From the NCBI GenBank assembly GCA_963724405.1, contig CAVRUQ010000003.1:62001-126000 (forward strand): 64,000 nt of DNA, read 5' to 3'. The notes beneath the pieces are model-generated. The model was not told the origin of the DNA. It did no database searches and saw nothing but the letters and a program-made list of their open reading frames with translations. A program made the position numbers and the translations under genes. Shown here in pieces: positions 26,666-35,300 of this stretch. The first letter of the stretch is position 1; every line of letters starts with the position of its first letter. This stretch comes from CAVQBJ01 sp963724405 (lineage in GTDB: Bacteria > Actinomycetota > Thermoleophilia > Solirubrobacterales > Solirubrobacteraceae).

Positions 26666-27118
26666 TTACCCGTGGTGATGCACGATCAGCACGGACCGTC
26701 GCGAGTGCGCGGCGACCGCTTCCGCGACGCTGCCGATCAGCACGCTCGCGAGGCCTGTGCGCCCGTGCGAGCCGAGCACGATGACCGTCGCGTCGCGATG
26801 GTCGGCCGCCTCGACGATCCCACTCCAGGTCGGCGCAGCCTCAACCGCCATGCTTCGGGCTCGGAAGCCTGCCGCCTCGGCCAGCGTGGCTCCCTGCGCG
26901 GCGGTTTGCTCGGCCGCGGCCCTCACCTCGTCGGCCGCCGCGGCGTCGATCCGCAGCTCATGGGGTGGCAGGAACCCGACGTTGAACGGCTGCCACACGG
27001 TGACGACGAGTGCCTCGCGTCCGTGGTTCAGCTCGCCCGCGGCGTCTGCGATCGCGCTCTTCGCCAGCTCGGAGCCGTCGTAGGCGAACATGATCGGTCC
27101 GGTCGCTGCACCAGTCAT
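26666..27118 (-). CDS. universal stress protein (UspA family)
   Basis: 150-residue Usp with the ATP-binding signature GSHGRTGLASVLIGSVAEAV (G-x2-G-x9-G-S) and an intact N-terminal strand PIMFAYDGSELAKSAIADA. It probably binds ATP and protects under oxidative or starvation stress. The ATG overlaps the upstream MFS stop by ATGA, so it is the last gene of a three-gene operon (YceI/SDR chimera, MFS, Usp). The in-frame extension to 27160 lies inside the MFS gene and is unlikely to be used. Confidence 0.92.
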   Translation of the reverse strand: MTGAATGPIMFAYDGSELAKSAIADAAGELNHGREALVVTVWQPFNVGFLPPHELRIDAAAADEVRAAAEQTAAQGATLAEAAGFRARSMAVEAAPTWSGIVEAADHRDATVIVLGSHGRTGLASVLIGSVAEAVAAHSRRSVLIVHHHG

Positions 27119-28758
27119 GTCCACTCCGTTTGTCGGGCCAATGGATCGGGTCGGAAGCACGAGCTCAGGCGATCGGCTGCCGCGGCGCCGTCATCAACAT
27201 CATCGTTCCCCAAGGCGACCGCAGGCGCCGCCTGCGGTGCCGCGTCGGTCTGGCGCCGGATGCGGGCAAGCAGCGGTGGCGAGTACCAGCCGGGCTCCCT
27301 TCCGCCAAACCATCGCTCCAGCGAGGGCGCCGGTGGGCGGACGCCGCCCAGCGCGTACAGGCAGACGGCGGCGATCGCGCCGCCGGTGGAGATCCCGAAG
27401 CAGGTCCACAGCGCGATGGTCGTCCCGGTGCTCAGGCTGTGCCCGACCGTGAAGGCGAGGTGGAGCATGAGCGGTGCGATCATGAACGCCGCCACCGCCC
27501 GCAGCAACTCGATGATCGCGAACACGCGCTGTAGGTTGGAGTTGGGCAGAGAGAAGCCAGCGATGAACAGCGCCGGCACGACGGACGATCCGACGCCGAG
27601 GCCGATCAGTCCCGAGCCGGTGAGCGCGAGCGCGTCGGTCGGTGGCAGAACGCGGCCGATCACGACGATGCCGACGCTGAGGAAGATCATCCCGGCCAGG
27701 ACTTGGTAGTGCAGCCCGCGCGTGCGGAATACGAAGCCGAACACGATCGCGCTCAGCGCCGCGCCGGCGAACTCGGGCAGGTAGAGCAGCCCCGCGTGAA
27801 GGGGCGCGAAGCGGTGCGCGAGCAACACACCACTCAGTGTGATCGCGGACACCGAGGCCGCGGCCGCGCAGATCGCGACGAGGATCCCCGTCGCCGGGAG
27901 CGTGCTGACCAGCGGACGCACGTTCAACAGCGAACACCTGCCGCGATACTCGGCGATCAGGAGGGTGATGATCAGCGCCAGCCCGCCGATCAGCGGGACG
28001 AACGTGATGGCGTCCAAGAACGCGTGCGTGAGCAGCTCCGAGGCGCCAAAGAAGGCGGCCGCGCACCCGGTGGCAGCCAGCCCGAGAGCCAGTGGATCCC
28101 ACCGACGGCGGGGATCGACGGGCGGTGCGTCCTGGAAGGTCAGGACCGAGAGCATCAGCGCGGCCAGCGCGATTCCGGCGATGATCCAGAACAGCGGCCG
28201 CCAGGCGTGGGCCGAGGCCTGGATGCCGCCGATCGCTGGGCCCAGCGCCACCGCGCCGAACACGCAAAAGTTGACGACGATCGCCGTCCAGCGCAGCTTC
28301 GCCGGCGGATAGCCGACGATCAGCGGCGGGAAAGCCGCGATCAGCAACAGGCTCGTGCAAAGACCCTGCAGAACGTGGCCGACGATGAACACACCTGACG
28401 CGGTGGCCGATGCTGCGAGCACCGAGCCGACCACTAGCAACACGCCATAGACGAGGAGCATCCGCCGCTGCGGCAAGCGCAGCGCGAACTGCACGGCGAA
28501 CACCGTGCCCATCGCATAGCCAGCGTTCGCCAGACCATTGGTCAGGTTCACCGCCTGCAGGCTCATGTGCAGGTCCTTGGCGATGATCGGCGCCAGTGGC
28601 GCCAGCGCGGCCGACAGGATCAGGTATGGCACCAGGGCGAAGATGACCATCGCGGCCACGGCCGGATAGCGGCCGGCGAGCGGACCCTGTCGCGTGAGCA
28701 GCGACCCGGCTTGCCGGCCCGCGAAGAGAGCGGCCCTCGTCGGCGCCCGGACGCTCAT
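27115..28758 (-). CDS. MFS transporter
   Basis: 547-residue major-facilitator protein with about 14 membrane helices. The first is VAAMVIFALVPYLILSAALAPLAPII, then the loop-2/3 motif region (ALRLPQRRMLLVYGVLL) and a PAIGG motif in ALGPAIGGIQASAHAWRPLFWII, typical of drug:H+ antiporters. A hydrophilic tail of about 65 residues follows the last helix. The substrate is unknown. The ATG at 28758 overlaps the stop of the upstream chimeric ORF (ATGA), and its own stop overlaps the Usp start. The shared promoter copy at 29254 should drive it, so it is probably stress-induced. Confidence 0.88.
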   Translation of the reverse strand: MSVRAPTRAALFAGRQAGSLLTRQGPLAGRYPAVAAMVIFALVPYLILSAALAPLAPIIAKDLHMSLQAVNLTNGLANAGYAMGTVFAVQFALRLPQRRMLLVYGVLLVVGSVLAASATASGVFIVGHVLQGLCTSLLLIAAFPPLIVGYPPAKLRWTAIVVNFCVFGAVALGPAIGGIQASAHAWRPLFWIIAGIALAALMLSVLTFQDAPPVDPRRRWDPLALGLAATGCAAAFFGASELLTHAFLDAITFVPLIGGLALIITLLIAEYRGRCSLLNVRPLVSTLPATGILVAICAAAASVSAITLSGVLLAHRFAPLHAGLLYLPEFAGAALSAIVFGFVFRTRGLHYQVLAGMIFLSVGIVVIGRVLPPTDALALTGSGLIGLGVGSSVVPALFIAGFSLPNSNLQRVFAIIELLRAVAAFMIAPLMLHLAFTVGHSLSTGTTIALWTCFGISTGGAIAAVCLYALGGVRPPAPSLERWFGGREPGWYSPPLLARIRRQTDAAPQAAPAVALGNDDVDDGAAAADRLSSCFRPDPLARQTEWT

Positions 28759-29162
28759 ATGATCGTCTCCATCTCCAGCTCGATCTGGGCCAGATCGCCG
28801 TCCATCAGCCCCGCGCCGGCCCATATGCCAGCGTTGCCTACCTTCTCGACCTTCTCGTCGCCGTACGGGTCGATGTCGGTGCGGTTGACCTCGGCGGTGA
28901 GGACGGTCTCGTTCGTCACGCCGTCGAGGGTGACGTTGGCGCTGATTCGCGACGTCTCTTCGTCGGTGATCCCGAGCGCTGTGGACTCGAATGCCAGTTC
29001 CGGGTAGGTCTCGGCGTCGAAGAAGTCGGGCGAGCGCAGGTGCGCTTCGCGCTGGGGCTCGTTGGTGCCCATGTGGCTGACGGCAAGCCCGGCCTTGGAG
29101 TGGGCCTGGTCGACGACCGGGGTGCCGGTGGGGACGATGGTGTGGGTGGTGGGGGTACTCAT
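28755..29162 (-). pseudogene. chimeric remnant: internally deleted YceI joined to an SDR fragment, still first ORF of the operon
   Basis: The N-terminal 30 residues (THTIVPTGTPVVDQAHSKAG) and residues about 31-105 (TNEPQREAHLRSPDFFDAET onward) match the YceI lipid-binding family. The roughly 40 residues that normally lie between them are missing. The C-terminal 26 residues (NAGIWAGAGLMDGDLAQIEL...) instead match the NAGI-to-EMQT block of the short-chain dehydrogenase at 37716, at both protein and DNA level. The ORF is open, has the shared promoter upstream and ends by ATGA overlap with the MFS gene. It may therefore survive as a translated leader, but a working YceI barrel is unlikely. Confidence 0.7.
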
Positions 29163-29253
29163 GGCGTACAGCGATCCCTTGGTTCGGCGGGCTGAGCTGA
29201 CTGCGGTCCGCTCACTGCGTTCCTCTGCGGACTTGCTCGGGCTCGTTGGGGGT

Positions 29254-29281
29254 TTAGTGGGGATCCCGCTCCGGCTCTTAC
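29254..29281 (-). promoter_or_regulatory. regulon promoter motif, copy A (YceI-MFS-Usp operon)
   Basis: Minus-strand GTAAGA-N16-CACTAA, 92 bases before the chimeric ORF. The surrounding 60 bases also resemble copy B at 42442 (shared GGATCCCCACTAA and a downstream CAAGTCC), so the two promoters may be duplicates. Confidence 0.65.
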
Positions 29282-29429
29282 CGGTGGTCGAACGCACCCA
29301 GGACAGACGCACACCTCGCTCACGCCGCCTGGACGGTTGCGCTTGATCGCGAAGACGCTGCTGCGCGCGTGTATTCGCGCCTCAGTAAGCGATGTAGCCC
29401 GCTCGTGTCTTCCTACTGGGCGTCCGCCG

Positions 29430-29457
29430 GTAAGTTCGTGACGCATAGCGCCACGAA
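29430..29457 (+). promoter_or_regulatory. weaker regulon promoter motif, copy F (hydrolase remnant)
   Basis: Plus-strand GTAAGT-N16-CACGAA: the same spacing with one change in each box relative to the consensus. It precedes a decayed alpha/beta-hydrolase fragment, and an AGGAG with a short dead ORF (M-Q-A-stop) follows at 29488-29508. Confidence 0.4.
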
Positions 29458-29507
29458 TCCTCGTGGCGATCTTTCGCTCAGAAAGACAGGAGCTATATGC
29501 AGGCATG

Positions 29508-29750
29508 ACATGGCAGCAACGGCCCGTCGGCCGTGTTCCCTGCAGGCCGCCCGCGCTGCTTGAGTGGGGGCGCAACGACGCGTTCGTCCAGTCCGAGGGT
29601 GCGAGGGCGTACCTCAACGGCTTGCCTGACGCAGTGTTCCGCCTGCTCGGTACGGGCCACTCCGTCACCGCGACGCACAGCGCCGAGATCGCCGCTCTGA
29701 TCAGGGCCTTCCTCAGCCGCGTAGTCGCTCCGGCCGCGGCGCGAGGAGCC
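29508..29750 (+). pseudogene. C-terminal fragment of an alpha/beta hydrolase
   Basis: About 70 residues match the end of alpha/beta hydrolases: WGRNDAFVQSEGARAYLNGL (acid-residue strand), then RLLGTGHSVTATHSAEIAAL with the catalytic His in the TGH motif, then the last helix IRAFL. The nucleophile elbow and everything before it are absent, and no proper start in this frame follows the ribosome-binding site. It is one of several hydrolase relics in this island. Confidence 0.6.
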
Positions 29751-29785
29751 GGAGCCAACCAGCGGAGGGCACGAAGTGACCAGCC

Positions 29786-30013
29786 GTGTCGAGCGGGCGG
29801 ACAAGCCTCGAGCGTCAGCTACGCGAGCATCCCGACGAGCATGCGCTCGTCAAGCTGATCGGCCCGGTGACCCGTGCCGTCCAGGATGTCGTCGAGTCCC
29901 GGATCGATCAGTTCGGCTCGACGGGCAGAGCACGGCCGCGACGCCGAGGCACGAGACTCGGCCGAGTGTGCCTGCAACCCGATCCAAACGAACCCGTTCG
30001 TCGCCAGGCGTAA
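29786..30013 (+). CDS. small hypothetical protein, 75 residues
   Basis: GTG-started ORF with a plausible helical core (LERQLREHPDEHALVKLIGPVTRAVQDVVESRIDQFG) and an Arg-rich tail. No family is recognised. A GGAGGG lies about 20 bases upstream, too far for a normal Shine-Dalgarno. It ends 57 bases before the anti-sigma candidate and may be the first gene of that unit. Coding is likely from composition but not certain. Confidence 0.4.
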   Translation: MSSGRTSLERQLREHPDEHALVKLIGPVTRAVQDVVESRIDQFGSTGRARPRRRGTRLGRVCLQPDPNEPVRRQA

Positions 30014-30070
30014 GCTGCTAGCGAGGATGGGAGCGATGGAACACAGATTGCTCAAGGAAGATAGAGCCCG

Positions 30071-30304
30071 ATGACCGACCTTCGTCACTTGGACGCGCTG
30101 CTCCGCGCCGAGGATGGAGACACGGGCTGCACCGCGGGCGCCGAGATCCTCGACGCGTACGTCGAATTGGAGCTCTCCGGCGAGGACCCGGCGCGCGTTT
30201 ACCCAGGCACGGCGATCCACCTTCAAAGCTGCCCTGGCTGCCGCGCCGATCACGACGGGCTGCTCGAAGCCGCGCGCCGCTTCGGCGGCATCCGGCCCGA
30301 GTAG
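30071..30304 (+). CDS. putative anti-sigma factor, zinc-finger (zf-HC2-like), soluble
   Basis: 77-residue protein with an H-x3-C-x2-C motif in HLQSCPGCRADHDGLL, preceded by the helix ILDAYVELELSGEDPARVYPG, as in ZAS-type anti-sigma domains. There is no membrane helix. It sits 86 bases upstream of the ECF sigma gene on the same strand, the usual partner position. Through its zinc it could respond to thiol oxidation and release the sigma factor. Assignment rests on the short motif and gene context. Confidence 0.6.
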   Translation: MTDLRHLDALLRAEDGDTGCTAGAEILDAYVELELSGEDPARVYPGTAIHLQSCPGCRADHDGLLEAARRFGGIRPE

Positions 30305-30390
30305 CAAGGCCCCCTGACTCTGCAGGAGACGATGATCCCCCTGAGGGGATACCGGTCCGCGGACGTATACCAGCTGGGGGGAATACGCAA

Positions 30391-31212
30391 ATGGGCCTTG
30401 AGGGTGCAGACGCGACGGCTCCGTCGCGGGACCATTTCGCCAATGGCACAAGTCCGACGCGACGCCGGAGTGGCTTAGCCGTGATGGGCAAACGACCCTC
30501 GCGCAGCGACGGCCCGCGCCCCGGCCCGCACGCCGCTCTCGACTCGGACTCGCGACAGTGGGTCGAGCAACTCCGCGTCGGGCACCCGCGCCACCACCAG
30601 ACCGTCGCCAGGCTTCATGATGTGCTGAAGCGAGTCGCGGTCTACGAGCTGTCGCGCCGCCGCCATCAGCTGCGGTCGATCCGCGGTCCTGAGTTTGACG
30701 ACCTGGCTCAGCAGGCCACCGACGACGCCCTCATCAACGTCCTTGACAGGCTTGATGAGTTTCGCGGGCTCAGCCGCTTCACCACCTGGGCGTACACGTT
30801 CGTCATGTTCGAGGTCTCTGCCAAGGTCGCGCGCCACGCCTGGCAGCGGCAGCCGCCGGACATCGAGCAGCTCGCATGGGACCGGCTGCCCGATCCGATG
30901 GCACGCTCACCCGAGGAACGGCTCGAGCAGCGGGCGCAACTCGAGGCGCTGTCGCGGGCGATCGCCGAGCTGACCGAGCGCCAGCGCGACGTGTTCGTCG
31001 CCGTCGCTCTCAATGACGTGCCGATCGACGTCCTGGCGGTGAAGCTCGAAACCAACCGCAACGCGATCTATAAGAACCTGTTCGACGCCAGGCGTCGCCT
31101 GCGCGCAAGAATGGCCGTGTCCGGACACCCCGTGAGCGCTGGCAGCGTCCGTGAGCTCGCAGCTGGCGGTAGTGCGCGACCGGGCCCTTCTGCCGCAGCG
31201 TGGTCGCGATGA
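30391..31212 (+). CDS. ECF-type RNA polymerase sigma factor
   Basis: Sigma-70 family factor. Region 2 is FDDLAQQATDDALINVLDRL with DEFRGLSRFTTWAYTFVMFE, containing the -10-recognition helix. Region 4 is AIAELTERQRDVFVAVALND with DVLAVKLETNRNAIYKNLFDARRRLRARM, the -35-binding helix-turn-helix. Regions 1.2 and 3 are absent, as in ECF factors. The N-terminal about 70 residues are low-complexity and C-terminal about 35 residues extend past region 4. ATG 30391 has GGGGGAA upstream; ATG 30484 is an alternative nearer the domain. Its stop overlaps the receiver gene start (ATGA). It is the best local candidate for reading the GTAAGA-N16-CACTAA promoters. Confidence 0.85.
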   Translation: MGLEGADATAPSRDHFANGTSPTRRRSGLAVMGKRPSRSDGPRPGPHAALDSDSRQWVEQLRVGHPRHHQTVARLHDVLKRVAVYELSRRRHQLRSIRGPEFDDLAQQATDDALINVLDRLDEFRGLSRFTTWAYTFVMFEVSAKVARHAWQRQPPDIEQLAWDRLPDPMARSPEERLEQRAQLEALSRAIAELTERQRDVFVAVALNDVPIDVLAVKLETNRNAIYKNLFDARRRLRARMAVSGHPVSAGSVRELAAGGSARPGPSAAAWSR

Positions 31213-31592
31213 GGCTGCGATGCGTGATCGTGGATGACAGCCCGGCGGTGCTGCGAGCCGCAAGCGAGCTCCTCGAGCGCCAGGGCATCTTGGTCGTGGG
31301 CGTCGCCGCGACCGGCGTGCAGGCCGTACGCCTCATAGATGAGCTGGAGCCAGACGTGGTACTGGTCGATATCGATCTAGGGCCCGAGTCCGGCTTCGAC
31401 CTTGCCCGCCGCCTCGTGGAAACCCCAGACCGGGCCGGGACGCGCAGCATCCTGATCTCCACGCACGACGGAGCGGACTTCGCAAATCTGATCTCGGCCA
31501 GCCCCGCCATCGGCTTCCTGCCGAAATCAGATTTGTCCTCTTCGGCGATCCACCGGCTCTTGGCCGGCGCTCACGACGAGGGGAATGATTGA
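31209..31592 (+). CDS. single-domain response regulator receiver
   Basis: 127-residue CheY-like receiver without an output domain: acidic pocket in CVIVDDSPAVLRAA, phospho-acceptor Asp54 in VVLVDIDLGPESGFD, Thr/Ser switch in ILISTHD, and Lys in GFLPKSDLS. ATG 31209 overlaps the sigma-factor TGA (ATGA), so expression is coupled to the sigma factor. A partner-switch or phosphorelay control of the sigma/anti-sigma pair is a reasonable guess. Its 3' end overlaps the convergent LuxR regulator gene by 22 bases. Confidence 0.85.
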   Translation: MRLRCVIVDDSPAVLRAASELLERQGILVVGVAATGVQAVRLIDELEPDVVLVDIDLGPESGFDLARRLVETPDRAGTRSILISTHDGADFANLISASPAIGFLPKSDLSSSAIHRLLAGAHDEGND

Positions 31593-32251
31593 GCCTGGAG
31601 GAACGTGATAACGGCGAGCACGCGGCGATGATCGTCCGCCGTCTCCGAGAGCGGCAGCTTGCTCAGGATGCTCCGCACATGCTTATGGACTGTGCCTTCG
31701 CTCACCCAGAGCTGGCGGGCAATACCGGCGTTCGACCGGCCCTCGGCCATGAGCTGGAGAACTTCGCGCTCGCGCGGCGTGAGGTCGCAAAGCGGATCTT
31801 GGACTCGCCGAGCGGCGACGAGCTCCTGCACCAGCCCGGGGTCGATGACCGAACCGCCGTCGGCGATCCGCTCAAGCGTCTCGAGAAAGTCGTCCACCTG
31901 GGTGACCCGGCTCTTCAACAGATAGCCGACCCCGCGCCCTTCGGAGAGCAGGCCCACTGCGCGGTGGACCTCGACATGCGCGGAGAGCACGAGGATGCAG
32001 ATCGCCGGAAACTCTGCGCGGATCGCCTGCGCGGCATCGAGACCCTCGGTCGTGTGGGAAGGGGGCATGCGAATGTCCAGCACGACCAGCTCCGGAAGGT
32101 GCTCGCGAACCAGCGCCATCAGCTTGGTGACATCGCCTGCCAGGCCCACAACCTCAAATCGCGACGATTCGAGGAGGCGGGCAATGCCCTCGCGCAGCAG
32201 CACATCGTCATCTGCGACGATCACTCGAGTACCACGCTGGGCCTCCCCCAC
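31571..32251 (-). CDS. NarL/FixJ-type LuxR response regulator
   Basis: 226-residue regulator with a receiver (Asp59 in LVVLDIRMPPSHTTEGLDAA, Lys in YLLKSRV) and a C-terminal LuxR helix-turn-helix (LTPREREVLQLMAEGRSNAG then IARQLWVSEGTVHKHVRSIL). It is divergent from the large GAF histidine kinase, whose HisKA_3 type normally pairs with NarL-type regulators, so the two probably form one two-component system. The gap between them is 142 bases. It begins with an ATG in a long acidic start MGEAQRGTRVIVADDD. Confidence 0.92.
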   Translation of the reverse strand: MGEAQRGTRVIVADDDVLLREGIARLLESSRFEVVGLAGDVTKLMALVREHLPELVVLDIRMPPSHTTEGLDAAQAIRAEFPAICILVLSAHVEVHRAVGLLSEGRGVGYLLKSRVTQVDDFLETLERIADGGSVIDPGLVQELVAARRVQDPLCDLTPREREVLQLMAEGRSNAGIARQLWVSEGTVHKHVRSILSKLPLSETADDHRRVLAVITFLQAQSFPSS

Positions 32252-32381
32252 CGGGAGAGTATCCCGCAGCGAGGTCGACTGGCCAGGCGCGGTGACCAGG
32301 CGCCCGCGTGCGCCGATGAGTGCCCGATCGCCAGGACAACGAGACCGGAGCGAACCGTACGGTCGGGCCGGCTGAGAGGAC

Positions 32382-32393
32382 TATGATCGAGCC
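32382..32393 (+). promoter_or_regulatory. -10 box for leaderless start of GAF histidine kinase gene
   Basis: TATGAT followed by exactly six bases and ATG; no Shine-Dalgarno is seen. The arrangement is the same as before 4202, 44300 and 59433. A short palindrome ACCGTACGGT lies at 32354-32363 in the -35 area. Confidence 0.5.
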
Positions 32394-35300
32394 ATGCCGT
32401 CGCCGTGGCTGGCTGTCGGGCTTGAGACGGATCCGCGGAGCCGCGCTCGACAGCTCCAACGGAGCTGGGAGCGATTGCTCGCCGAGGGCGCGCTCGACAC
32501 GGAGCTTCCACCGGACGCGATGGCAGGCTTGCGCCCGACGATCCTCGAGTCGTGGCGGCGTTCGCTTGGGACGGGTCTTGATCCAAGCGAACTGATGGTT
32601 CCCATCGAGGCGGACCCGTCGGCGATCCATCAGCGCTGGCTCGAGCATCCGCTCGGCTCGCTCGGACCTGTGCTCGCCACGCAACTCGGGGAGATAGCCG
32701 AGGAATCGCAGAGCCTGGTCGTGGTGAGCGATGCCTCCGGGCTTCTCCTGCACATCGACGGGGCCGAGTCGCTGAAGGCGCGTGCGGCCGAGATGAATTT
32801 CGTGGAGGGCGCACTCCTCAGCGAGGCGGTCGATGGCACTAACGGCATCGGGACGCCGCTCGCCGCGGATCACCCGCTTCAGGTGTTCGCTTCCGAGCAC
32901 TTCAACAAGAGCCACCACCAGTGGTTCTGCTCTGGCGCGCCGGTGCACGACCCGGTGTCCGGCCAAACAGTGGGACTCATCGATCTCTCAAGCCACTGGA
33001 AGATCGCCCACCCCCGGAGCCTGGAGTTGGTGAGCGCCGCCGCCCGGACCATGGAGCGGTGCCTCTTGGACAACCGGCGCGACCGAGACGCGCGGCTGAG
33101 GCGTCGCTACTCCGATCTGATGACCAGAAGCACCGATCTGCTCGTAGATCGCGAGGGCTACACGCTCGTCGGCGAGGAACCGAGGCAGCGTGCCCCGATT
33201 GAGGTTCCGGAGGGCGGTGGCGAGCTCGTCCTCCAGGACGGGTCCGTCGCCGTGGCGGAGGCGCTGGGTCAGGGCGAGGCGTATCTCGTGCGCCGACCCC
33301 GCCCCGGTGGCGCCAGGGCGGCGCCTGCCGGCGCCCTCGAGCGCGCGGAGCAGCGCGCTCGCGAGCTCGCCAGCGAGCAGGCCGCGCTGCGGCAGGTCGC
33401 AACCCTCGTCGCGCGCGAATCCACTCCTGATCAGCTCGTGACCGTCCTCGCAAATCAGGCCGGCCGGATCTTCGACGTCCCGCTCGTCAAGCTGGTCCGC
33501 TACGAGCAGGACAGCTGGGTCGTACTCGGGGGGTTCAGCGAGGCTATTGAGGACCCCTTCCCTATCGCATCCCGCTGGCGTCTCGACAGCCGGGATGTGA
33601 TCGCCTCGGTCCATCGGAGCGGACGCCCCGCCCGCGTCCAGGACTACGCGCATATGCCTGGGAAGGTCGCTGCCGTCGCTCGACGGTCAGGAATGCGCTC
33701 CTCAGTCGCGAGCCCAATCGTGGTCGAGGCTCACTTGTGGGGCGCGATGATGATTGCCTCGCCGCGACCGGAGCCTCTTGCGGAGGACACCGAGGCTCGG
33801 CTCACGGACTTCACCGAGCTCGTAGCGACGGCGATCGCGAATATCGAGTCACGCGCCGCGCTCGCGCGGATCGCAGAAGAGCAGGCCGCGCTGCGGCGGG
33901 TAGCGACTCTGGTCGCACGCGGAGTCAGCCCCGACGAACTGTTCTCGGCCGTCACCAACGAGATCGGCCTGCTCTTCGGCGCCGAGTCGGGGATCGCCCG
34001 GTTCGAACCCGACGGATCGGACACGGTCGTCGTCGGGCTGACCCAGGGTATCCCGGGCTTGACCGTCGGATCGCGCCGGCCGTTCCCGGACTTCTTGGCG
34101 GCTACCGAGGTCTACCGTACCGGCCGAACCGCGAGGAAGGAGCGGGGCGACTACGAAAACCCCGTCGGCCCGGCCGGCGACATGCTCCGGAAGATGAACC
34201 TTTTCTCTACCGTTGCCGCGCCGATCGTGGTCGAGGGCAATCGGTGGGGTGTCGTCACCGTCGCGGATCCGCACAAGCACCTCCCCCCCGATGCGGAGGA
34301 GCGCCTCGAGAAGTTCACCGAGCTGCTGGTGACGGCGATCGCGAACGCGGAGAGCCGCGCTGAGCTCGCGGCGTCGGAAGCTCGCGCTCGGGGGCTCGCG
34401 AGAGAGCAAGCCGCGCTGCGCCGCGTCGCGACCCTCGTGGCCGGCGAGCACACTCCCGGTGACCTCTTCACAACGCTGGCCGAGGAGGTCGGGGTGCTCT
34501 TCGAAGTCGATGGATCGGCGATCCTCCGCTACGAGCAGGACGGGGCCGCGACCGTCGTCGCGGGCTGGAGCCACGGTGCGATCACTATCCCGTTGGGTGA
34601 GCGCTTCCCGCTCGAGGGGGAGAACCTAGCCGCCGAGGTGCACCGCACAGGATGGGCCCGGCGCAGGGAAGGCTACGAGGCTGCGGCAGGGCGTATCGCC
34701 GCCACTGTCCGCGAGCTCGGGATTCGTGCCGCGGTGGCCAGCCCAATTGTCGTCGAGGGCGCGGTCTGGGGGATGATCGCCGTGTTCTCCCGCAACCCCG
34801 AGCCGCTTCCGCTCGACACCGAGGCACGCCTCGCCGAGTTCAGCCGTCATGCGGGCATCGCGGTAGCCAATGACAAGAGCAGCTCCGATCTGGCGGAGTC
34901 GCGGGCGCGGATCGTGCGGGCGGGAGACGAGGCTCGGCGGCGGTTCGAACGCGACCTGCACGACGGTGCTCAGCAGCGGCTCGTTTCGTTGGCACTCGAT
35001 CTGCGGTCGGCCGAGGCGACCTTGCCGCCCGGACTGGATGACCTCGGGCGCCGACTCTCCCGGCTCGGAACGGGGCTGAACGAGGTGCTCGCGGACCTGC
35101 GCGAGCTGTCGAGGGGCCTTCATCCTGCGGTGCTTTCGGAGGATGGCCTGACCCCGGCGCTGAGCTCGCTTGCGCTGCGGTCGGCAGTTCCGCTCGACCT
35201 GCGGCTCGACCTCGGCACCGAACGGTTTGAGGAGCCCGTCGAGGTGGCCGCCTACTACGTCGCCTCGGAGGCGCTGACCAACACCGCCAAGCACGCCCAG

